Positions 34,905 to 40,432 of a DNA stretch of 40,432 nt are shown in pieces. The position numbers and the translations under genes are program-made. The stretch is taken from contig NZ_QQNA01000197.1 of NCBI RefSeq assembly GCF_003346515.1, positions 1 to 40,432 on the forward strand, written 5' to 3'. This stretch comes from Streptomyces corynorhini. Its GTDB lineage: Bacteria; Actinomycetota; Actinomycetes; Streptomycetales; Streptomycetaceae. Each line of letters starts with the position of its first letter. The stretch's first letter is position 1. Under the pieces are notes generated by a model. The model had not been told where the DNA came from. It searched no databases and saw nothing but the letters and a program-made list of their open reading frames with translations.

Positions 34905-35094
34905 GCGCGTCCGTCCCTTGTCTTTAAAAACCGCAGCCTGGTGATCGCGGGTTCGTTGTCTGCGTGGGCGTGCCGCGGAGGGCAACGTGACTGCGCTGTC
35001 ACTGAGGAAGGCGTACACGCGGTCCGGTACGCGGCATGTCCGTCTCGCAGGTTATCCCCGTGGGCCGTGGGTCCGTAAATCGCGGATCACAGCT
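34905..35094 (-). promoter_or_regulatory. sucC leader region
   Basis: About 190 bp between the sucC start and the tandem Crp-like boxes, with no credible gene. It contains TTTAAA near 34922-34927 on the sucC strand and other AT-rich patches that could be promoter elements; I cannot name the start site. Confidence 0.4.
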
Positions 35095-35134
35095 GAGCGG
35101 TGATACCTGTCACAGAGCGGTGATACCTGTCACA
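35095..35134. promoter_or_regulatory. Two tandem Crp-type boxes (exact 20-bp direct repeat)
   Basis: Bases 35095-35114 and 35115-35134 are identical 20-bp units. Each contains GTGATACCTGTCAC, matching the reported Streptomyces Crp consensus GTG-N6-GNCAC and close to the general CRP pattern GTGA-N6-TCAC. The 20-bp period puts both sites on nearly the same face of the helix. They lie 191 bp upstream of the sucC start codon and downstream of the vWA gene's stop. Confidence 0.65.
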
Positions 35135-35176
35135 TCTCGTACTGGCGACCCCCTTGTCACCGGTGTTTCAGCAGGT

Positions 35177-35192
35177 GCCGACGGGTGTCGGC
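35177..35192. terminator. Small hairpin after the vWA operon
   Basis: GCCGAC (35177-35182) and GTCGGC (35187-35192) with loop GGGT, 9 bp past the stop at 35201. A 6-bp stem is weak but is the only candidate to end the MoxR/DUF5682/vWA transcript before the sucC promoter. Confidence 0.4.
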
Positions 35193-35200
35193 GGGGACGG

Positions 35201-36487
35201 TCAGCCGGCGGGCACCGGGCCCGGCAGCTCCGGGTCCGGGACGGGTATCGGGCGTCTCTCGATGGCCGCCGCCATCACCTCGGGGAAGAGATCAGGGGTG
35301 CAGGCGAACGCGGGAGCGCCGAGCGCGGCGAGGGCCGCCGCGTGTTCCCGGTCGTACGCGGGCGCTCCCTCGTCCGACAGCGCGAGCAGCGCCACGAACC
35401 CCACGCCGGACGCCTTCATCGCGGCGACCCGCTTGAGCATCTCGTCCCGTATCCCGCCCTCGTAGAGGTCGCTGATGAGAACGACGACGGTGTCGGCCGG
35501 ACGGGTGATCTTCGACTGGCAGTACGCGAGCGCCCGGTTGATGTCGGTGCCGCCGCCGAGCTGCGTGCCGAACAGGACGTCGACGGGGTCGTCGAGCTGG
35601 TCGGTCAGGTCGACCACGGCCGTGTCGAAGACGACCAGCCGGGTCGCGAGGGACCGCATGGAGGCGAGGACGGCGCCGAAGACGGAGGCGTAGACGACGG
35701 ACGCGGCCATCGACCCCGACTGGTCGATGCAGAGGACGACCTCCTTCTTCACGGACTGCGCGGCCCTGCCGTATCCGATGAGCCGCTCCGGGACGACCGT
35801 GCGCCGCTCGGGGAGATAGTTCTTGAGGTTGGCCCGGATGGTGCGGTCCCAGTCGATGTCCCGGTGGCGCGGTCTGCTGACGCGCGCGGAGCGGTCGAGC
35901 GCGCCGGTGAGCGTGGCCCTGGTGCGGGTGGCGAGGCGCTTCTCGATGTCCTGGACCACCTTGCGCACGACGGCGCGGGCGGTCTCCCTGGTCGTCTCGG
36001 GCATCGCCTTGTTGAGCGAGAGCAGGGTGGAGACGAGATGGACGTCGGGCTCCACCGCTTCCAGCATCTCGGGCTCCAGCAGCAGCGAGGCGAGTCCGAG
36101 CCGCTCGATCGCGTCACGCTGCATGACCTGGACGACGGAGCCGGGGAAGTACGTACGGATATCACCGAGCCAGCGCGCCACGGACGGCGCGGAGGCCCCC
36201 AGCCCGGCCGTCCGCCTGCCGTCCCGCCCGCCGTCCCGGCCGCCGCGGTCGGCTCCGTACAGCGCGGCCAGCGCGGAGTCCATCGCCGCGTCCGTGCCGG
36301 AGAGCGCGTGCCCCGTACCGTCGGCGCCCTCCCCGCCGAGCACCATCCGCCAGCGGCGCAGCCGCTCGCCGCCGCTGTCGGTGACGGGGTCGGTGACGGG
36401 GTCGGTGACGGGGCTGGGATCGGTGCCGGGGCCGGGGTCGGTGCCGGGGTCGGCGTTCGTACGGTCGATTCCGGTCTCTCCGGTCAT
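35201..36487 (-). CDS. vWA domain protein of the MoxR/DUF5682 cluster
   Basis: 428 aa. The N-terminal ~80 residues are a Thr/Asp/Pro/Gly-rich linker, including TDP repeats. A helical part follows to ~240, then a von Willebrand A domain with a complete MIDAS, DQSGSM at 255-260, and later TDIN and SDLYEGG metal-site residues. Its start overlaps the DUF5682 stop as ATGA (36487-36484). In MoxR systems the vWA protein is the metal-dependent partner that couples the AAA+ ATPase to a target. It is the last gene of the operon. Confidence 0.9.
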   Translation of the reverse strand: MTGETGIDRTNADPGTDPGPGTDPSPVTDPVTDPVTDSGGERLRRWRMVLGGEGADGTGHALSGTDAAMDSALAALYGADRGGRDGGRDGRRTAGLGASAPSVARWLGDIRTYFPGSVVQVMQRDAIERLGLASLLLEPEMLEAVEPDVHLVSTLLSLNKAMPETTRETARAVVRKVVQDIEKRLATRTRATLTGALDRSARVSRPRHRDIDWDRTIRANLKNYLPERRTVVPERLIGYGRAAQSVKKEVVLCIDQSGSMAASVVYASVFGAVLASMRSLATRLVVFDTAVVDLTDQLDDPVDVLFGTQLGGGTDINRALAYCQSKITRPADTVVVLISDLYEGGIRDEMLKRVAAMKASGVGFVALLALSDEGAPAYDREHAAALAALGAPAFACTPDLFPEVMAAAIERRPIPVPDPELPGPVPAG

Positions 36488-38970
36488 GCCGTCACCTCCA
36501 CGAGTGCCCCGCGGTCCTGGGCTTCGGGGCGCTGGGCGCCGGGGTCCTCGTCCGTGCCGAGGATGAGTGCGAGCACCGGCATCACGGCGTCGGCGCGGGC
36601 CGTGTCCAGTCCGGGGCCGAACCCGGGTACGGCGGCGGTCCCGGCCCGCGCCGCTCCCCCGCCGGAACCGGAGCCGGAGCCGCCGTCGCCGCCGCGGCGG
36701 ATCAGCTCGCCCAGCGTGCGCCGTACGCCCGGCTCGTATCCGGAGAACGTCCGCCGCAGCAGCGGCAGGACATCGGTGAAGGAGCCCGGCGCCACCGCGG
36801 TGAGCCAGGTGTCGATCAGGCCGAGGAGTCGTTCGTCGTGGACCAGGAGCATGCCGCCCCCGGAGGCGCCGCCCACGAAGCCCTCGATCCAGGCGGCGGC
36901 GTCGGGCGGCGGGGTGCCGGGCGAGAGCGCGAGCCCCATGAGCCGCGCGGCCCGGTCCTGGGCGAGCCGCCCGTCGTCCAGCAGCAGCCTGGCCGCCCGT
37001 CCCCGGATCACCCCGGGCACCGTGTCGCGTTCGGCGAGCTTGCGCAGGACGGCCTCCCAGCGCTCGGCGGGCCCCGGGTCGCGGCCGTCGGTCAGGAGAC
37101 CGACGGCGGTGTGCACGTGGTCGACATGGCGCCGCATCTCGGCGGCGCCGTCCGCGTCGAGCCCGGCGCACGCGGGCGGCAGCCCCACGCAGATCCGCTC
37201 GACGAGCCCGGTCGCCACGTCGCCGAGGGCCCCGGTGTCGGTGGAGCGCACGTCGCCGTAGCGCAGGGAACGGGCCAGCGCGGGCAGCGCCCCGGCGAGC
37301 CGGCCCACGTCCGCGTCGAGTGCGGCGCGGTCGGCGAGGGCCCGCAGCACGGCGGGCAGGGCGTCCGGCAGCCCGGCCGGGAGGCAGCGCTCGGCCAGCT
37401 CGGTGACCTCGGCCAGCGTGGTGGCGGCGCGGGCGCGGGACTCGGCGTTGGCGGTGGCGGCGGAGAGCACGGTGGTGCCCCAGACACCGGCCTCGGCGAC
37501 CCGTACGGACAGCTCCGGCTCCCAGCACAGCCGCCAGGTCTCCCGGAAGGTGCCGGTGCCGGACCGGCCCGCGGCGGGCTCGCCCCAGCCGACGCCGAGC
37601 AGCCGCAGCCGGTGCAGCAGCGCGCTCTTCGCCGCGTCGTTCTCCTTGCGCAGGTCGAGGTCGACCTCGCGCTCCATGGCCTGCGGTGTGAGGCGCAGGG
37701 AGCGCTGGAGCCGGGTGAGATCGCGCTGGAGCGGCACGGCGGGCGCCGTGTCGGGGACCTCGCCGAGGACGTCACCGACGATGAGCCGGTCCCTGATGAG
37801 CGCGAGCGGCACGTCGGAGCCCTCGCACATGACCGCGCGGACCGCGTCGACGGTCTCGGTGAGCCCGGCCAGCGGTCTGCCGCGCACGGTGGCGAGAGTC
37901 TCCGCGAGCCGTACCGCCTCGATGACATGGGCGGAGGAGACGGGCCGGTCCTCCTCCCTGAGCAGCCCCGCGACCTTGGTGAGCCAGCGCTCCACGGGCC
38001 GGTCGGGCGCGTCGAAGAGATGCCCGTACCAGCCGGGCGAGTCGATGCCCGCGCCGTAGCCGCTGTGCCGGGCGAGGCGGCGGTGGGTCCAGGGCACCCA
38101 GGTGATGTCGGCCTTGAGCTTGGGCACCCCCTTGATCAGGGCGCGGTCTGCGGTGACGGTGGTCTTCTCACGGAGCGCGGGCACGTGCCAGGCACCGCAG
38201 ACGACGGCGACCGCCTCGTCGCCGTACTCCTTGAACTCCCTGCGCGCCGCGCGCAGCTGGAGCCGCATGTGGGCCTCGCGGACGCGGTCGCGTGTGCGCC
38301 CGCCGTCGCCGTACTCCTCGCGGAGCGCGCCCATGGCCTCGGCGACGCCCTCGAACGGTGCGAAGGGGTCGGCCTCGGCGCCGGGGCTCCGGTGTTCGAC
38401 GGCGTCCTCCCACCAGCGCTCGGGGTCGTCGTAACCGGCGGCCTCGGCGAGTACGGCGAGCGGATCGACGCGCAGCGCGGCGCCTTCGGGGCCGTGCGGT
38501 GCCTCGGGCGCGGACGGCGCGTCCCGCTCCCCGGCCCCGCCCTCCCGAGCCCTGTCCTCCCCGGCCTGGTCCTCCCGGGCCCCGTCCTGTTGGGCCTCGT
38601 CCTGTTGGGCCTCGTCCTGTTGGGCGAGGGCCAGGGAGTGCGCCGCCGGCAGGTCGATGAACCGGGCCGGTACGCCGTGTGCCAGGGCCCAGCGGATCGC
38701 GATCCACTCCGGGGAGAACGCGGCCAGCGGCCAGAATGCCGCGCGGCCAGGATCGTCCACGGCGTGGGCGAGGAGCGCGACGGGCGGCCGCATCGCCTCG
38801 TCGGCGGCGAGCGCCAGCAGCGCGTCGCCCTCGGGCGGCCCCTCGATCAGCACCACCTTCGGCGCGGCGGCGTCGAGCGCCGCGCGGACGGCCCGAGCGG
38901 ATCCCGGACCGTGGTGGCGGATCCCGAGCAGTAGCGGCCCGCCGGGGCGGGGTGCGGGTGCCGTGGTCAC
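36484..38970 (-). CDS. DUF5682 family protein
   Basis: 828 aa. Begins with LLLGIRHHGPGSARAVRAALDAAAPKVVLIEGPPEGDALL, the conserved N-terminal block of DUF5682, and continues as a largely helical soluble protein. GTG 38970 overlaps the MoxR stop (GTGA). A 15-bp repeat produces AQQDE units near residues 115-135. DUF5682 proteins accompany MoxR ATPases and vWA proteins in actinobacteria, and these ternary systems have been proposed to act in biological conflict or stress responses; the biochemical role of DUF5682 is unknown. The N-terminal IRHHGPGS resembles an EreA/ChaN-like fold start, but I cannot confirm that. Confidence 0.9.
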   Translation of the reverse strand: MTTAPAPRPGGPLLLGIRHHGPGSARAVRAALDAAAPKVVLIEGPPEGDALLALAADEAMRPPVALLAHAVDDPGRAAFWPLAAFSPEWIAIRWALAHGVPARFIDLPAAHSLALAQQDEAQQDEAQQDGAREDQAGEDRAREGGAGERDAPSAPEAPHGPEGAALRVDPLAVLAEAAGYDDPERWWEDAVEHRSPGAEADPFAPFEGVAEAMGALREEYGDGGRTRDRVREAHMRLQLRAARREFKEYGDEAVAVVCGAWHVPALREKTTVTADRALIKGVPKLKADITWVPWTHRRLARHSGYGAGIDSPGWYGHLFDAPDRPVERWLTKVAGLLREEDRPVSSAHVIEAVRLAETLATVRGRPLAGLTETVDAVRAVMCEGSDVPLALIRDRLIVGDVLGEVPDTAPAVPLQRDLTRLQRSLRLTPQAMEREVDLDLRKENDAAKSALLHRLRLLGVGWGEPAAGRSGTGTFRETWRLCWEPELSVRVAEAGVWGTTVLSAATANAESRARAATTLAEVTELAERCLPAGLPDALPAVLRALADRAALDADVGRLAGALPALARSLRYGDVRSTDTGALGDVATGLVERICVGLPPACAGLDADGAAEMRRHVDHVHTAVGLLTDGRDPGPAERWEAVLRKLAERDTVPGVIRGRAARLLLDDGRLAQDRAARLMGLALSPGTPPPDAAAWIEGFVGGASGGGMLLVHDERLLGLIDTWLTAVAPGSFTDVLPLLRRTFSGYEPGVRRTLGELIRRGGDGGSGSGSGGGAARAGTAAVPGFGPGLDTARADAVMPVLALILGTDEDPGAQRPEAQDRGALVEVTA
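38586..38625. repeat. 15-bp in-frame repeat in the DUF5682 gene
   Basis: CCTGTTGGGCCTCGT occurs at 38586-38600 and 38601-38615, with a partial copy at 38616-38625. It encodes the repeated AQQDE units of a charged loop. Confidence 0.75.
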
Positions 38971-40094
38971 GCGCTCACCTCGCGGCAGGCGCGGTAGAAG
39001 TCCTTCCAGCCGTCGCGCTCCCGCACGACCGTCTCCACGTACTCCTGCCAGATCACCCGGTCCGCCGCCGGGTCGCGGACGACCGCGCCGAGGATGCCCG
39101 CCGCCACGTCGCCGGGCCGCAGCACTCCGTCGCCGAAGTGGGCGGCGAGGGCGAGGCCGTTGGTGACGACGGAGATCGCCTCGGCGGTGGAGAGCGCCCC
39201 CGAGGGGGACTTGAGCTTCGTACGGCCGTCGGTCGTGACGCCGTCGCGCAGCTCGCGGAAGACCGTGACGACCCGGCGGATCTCGTCGATGCCCTCGGGA
39301 CCGCCCGGCAGGTCGAGGGCGCGGCCCAGCTGGTCGACGCGGCGGGAGACGATGCCGACCTCCGCCTCCGGCGTCGCGGGCAGCGGCAGGACGACGGTGT
39401 TGAACCGGCGGCGCAGCGCGCTGGAGAGGTCGTTGACCCCGCGGTCGCGGTCGTTGGCCGTGGCGATCAGGTTGAACCCGCGGACGGCCTGCACCTCCTG
39501 TCCCAGCTCCGGCACCGGCAGGGTCTTCTCCGAGAGGATCGTGATGAGCGAGTCCTGCACGTCGGCGGGGATACGGGTCAGCTCCTCGACCCGGGCGGTC
39601 ATGCCGTCGGACATGGCCCGCATCACCGGGCTGGGTACGAGCGCGTCGCGGCTGGGGCCGTGGGCGAGCAGTCGCGCGTAGTTCCAGCCGTAGCGGATGG
39701 CCTCCTCGGGGGTGCCCGCCGTGCCCTGCACCAGCAGGGTGGAGTCGCCGCTGACGGCCGCCGCGAGATGCTCGGACACCCAGGTCTTCGCCGTGCCGGG
39801 CACACCGAGGAGCAGCAGCGCCCGGTCGGTGGCGAGGGTGGTGACGGCGACTTCCACGATCCGGCGTGGTCCGACGTACTTCGGCGTGATCACCGTCCCG
39901 TCGGGCAGGGTGCCGCCGAGCAGATAGGTGGCGACGGCCCATGGCGACAGCCGCCATCCGACGGGCCGCTGCCGGTCGTCGGCCAAGGCCAGGGCCGTCA
40001 GCTCGTCGGCGAACGCGTCCTCGGCGTGCGGGCGCAGGAGCGCGTCCGCGGTGGACTCGGTGGGCTGCTGCGCGGTGGTTCCGGGCACGGTCAT
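38967..40094 (-). CDS. MoxR-family AAA+ ATPase
   Basis: 375 aa. Walker A is GVPGTAKT (97-104) and the sensor-1 region reads LIATANDRDRG; SSALRRRFN contains the arginine-finger-type residues. The Walker B region is EELTRIP rather than classic DE, as in some MoxR-like ATPases. GGAGGGG precedes ATG 40094. It is first in a MoxR/DUF5682/vWA operon and is expected to remodel a target with the vWA protein. A near-match DNA-damage promoter lies just upstream (40133-40155), divergent from the SWIM gene's promoter. Confidence 0.92.
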   Translation of the reverse strand: MTVPGTTAQQPTESTADALLRPHAEDAFADELTALALADDRQRPVGWRLSPWAVATYLLGGTLPDGTVITPKYVGPRRIVEVAVTTLATDRALLLLGVPGTAKTWVSEHLAAAVSGDSTLLVQGTAGTPEEAIRYGWNYARLLAHGPSRDALVPSPVMRAMSDGMTARVEELTRIPADVQDSLITILSEKTLPVPELGQEVQAVRGFNLIATANDRDRGVNDLSSALRRRFNTVVLPLPATPEAEVGIVSRRVDQLGRALDLPGGPEGIDEIRRVVTVFRELRDGVTTDGRTKLKSPSGALSTAEAISVVTNGLALAAHFGDGVLRPGDVAAGILGAVVRDPAADRVIWQEYVETVVRERDGWKDFYRACREVSA

Positions 40095-40132
40095 GGATCC
40101 CCCTCCAGATCGATGGACCTGATGTGGGTTCC

Positions 40133-40155
40133 ACGGTGCACCACACCACTGACAA
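40133..40155 (-). promoter_or_regulatory. DNA-damage-type promoter candidate for the MoxR operon
   Basis: Minus-strand TTGTCAGTG (40155-40147), 8 nt, then CACCGT (40138-40133). This matches the RecA-NDp/PafBC consensus TTGTCRGTG-N8-TAnnnT except that the -10 begins CA rather than TA. A transcript would start near 40126 and give a leader of about 32 nt with GGAGGGG before ATG 40094. The upstream half is part of a 13-bp inverted repeat with 40304-40316. Confidence 0.6.
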
Positions 40156-40316
40156 TCGGTCTTCGTCGCAGGTCGGACGAGTCGGGAGGGGGTGCGGCGG
40201 ATCCGGAGGGGGTGCGGGCGGCGGATGTCGGACCGCGCGGCGGACGGGCGGGGCGCCATGCCGCTGCTCCAGCGCTGATCCAGCACGTCCTGGCAGGTCG
40301 GAGCGATTGTCAGTGG
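40146..40316. repeat. 13-bp inverted repeat spanning the divergent promoters
   Basis: CCACTGACAATCG (40146-40158) and CGATTGTCAGTGG (40304-40316) are exact complements. Each arm contains the TTGTCAGTG element of one divergent promoter, so the inverted repeat is the two promoters read in opposite directions. The 145 bp between them shows no other gene. Confidence 0.8.
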
Positions 40317-40329
40317 CGGGTTCTACCGT
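40307..40329 (+). promoter_or_regulatory. RecA-NDp/PafBC-type DNA-damage promoter of the SWIM gene
   Basis: TTGTCAGTG (40307-40315), exactly 8 nt, then TACCGT (40324-40329) match the mycobacterial/actinobacterial DNA-damage promoter consensus TTGTCRGTG-N8-TAnnnT in full. A start site about 7 nt past the -10 falls at 40336-40337, the A of the ATG, so the mRNA is probably leaderless. Confidence 0.75.
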
Positions 40330-40336
40330 CTTGGGC

Positions 40337-40432
40337 ATGGATAAGACGGGGGTGCGCCCGACGGCGGAACAGGTGCTGGCTCTGGCGCCTGACGACGCGT
40401 CGCGCAAGGCGGGGACCAAGCTGGGCACGGCG
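40337..40432 (+). CDS. SWIM zinc-finger family protein (5' fragment)
   Basis: The first 32 codons run off the window: MDKTGVRPTAEQVLALAPDD ... then SRKAGTKLG. This N-terminal segment is characteristic of Streptomyces SWIM zinc-finger proteins encoded divergently from MoxR/DUF5682 operons, usually followed by DUF5691. The zinc ligands lie beyond the window, so the assignment rests on the N-terminus and context. No ribosome-binding site is visible, in line with a leaderless transcript from the promoter at 40307-40329. Confidence 0.7.
   Translation, partial: MDKTGVRPTAEQVLALAPDDASRKAGTKLGTA

Overview
The window is high-GC actinobacterial chromosome, almost certainly Streptomyces. Signs are the strong G/C third-position bias, GTG/TTG starts, genes packed with 1-4 nt overlaps, and core gene order: trpS, a glycine-betaine operon, mdh, folD, purH-purN, a PerM-like gene, sucD-sucC, then a MoxR/DUF5682/vWA cluster. 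No rRNA, tRNA, CRISPR array, transposase or integrase was seen.

Region by region. 1-2800: a 2H phosphoesterase and trpS (minus strand), then a DMT-type membrane protein (plus). 2799-5190: a small lower-GC island (81-aa unknown, DUF6879, Scr1-type XRE/DUF5753 regulator, DUF397, zinc ribbon) bounded by identical 22-bp direct repeats. 5242-7791: VOC protein, MocR-type regulator and a divergent AhpD-like protein. 7829-8569: a HigB/HigA-like toxin-antitoxin pair whose toxin frame is broken by an in-frame TGA. 8664-16074: a five-gene choline oxidation and betaine uptake operon (aldehyde dehydrogenase, GMC oxidoreductase, ATPase, fused double permease, binding lipoprotein). 16222-17063: small XRE regulator plus membrane protein. 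17146-20089: a three-gene operon in which a multi-pass membrane protein (C-terminus) and a 123-aa protein (N-terminus) carry the same RHIM-like V/L-x-I/V-G-D-H-N motif. 20264-24549: mdh, an XRE/DUF2690 membrane regulator, DUF3017 and folD. 24831-32746: RDD protein, purH-purN, two membrane proteins, and an unusual XRE-sigma-like-TM fusion. 32823-34904: sucD-sucC, with two tandem Crp-type sites upstream. 35201-40432: the vWA/DUF5682/MoxR operon and, divergently, the start of a SWIM zinc-finger gene.

How the genes work together. Core functions are tryptophan charging, one-carbon metabolism (folD supplies 10-formyl-THF for purN and purH), the TCA cycle (mdh, sucCD) and osmoprotection (choline to glycine betaine plus uptake). 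The most notable signals are: (i) two divergent promoters between the MoxR operon and the SWIM gene that match the RecA-NDp/PafBC DNA-damage consensus, one exactly and one nearly; (ii) the paired RHIM-like motifs, suggesting amyloid-type signalling between neighbouring gene products; (iii) tandem Crp-like boxes upstream of sucC; (iv) the 22-bp repeats bounding the DUF397/DUF6879 island; (v) the toxin gene apparently disabled by a single Trp-to-stop change.
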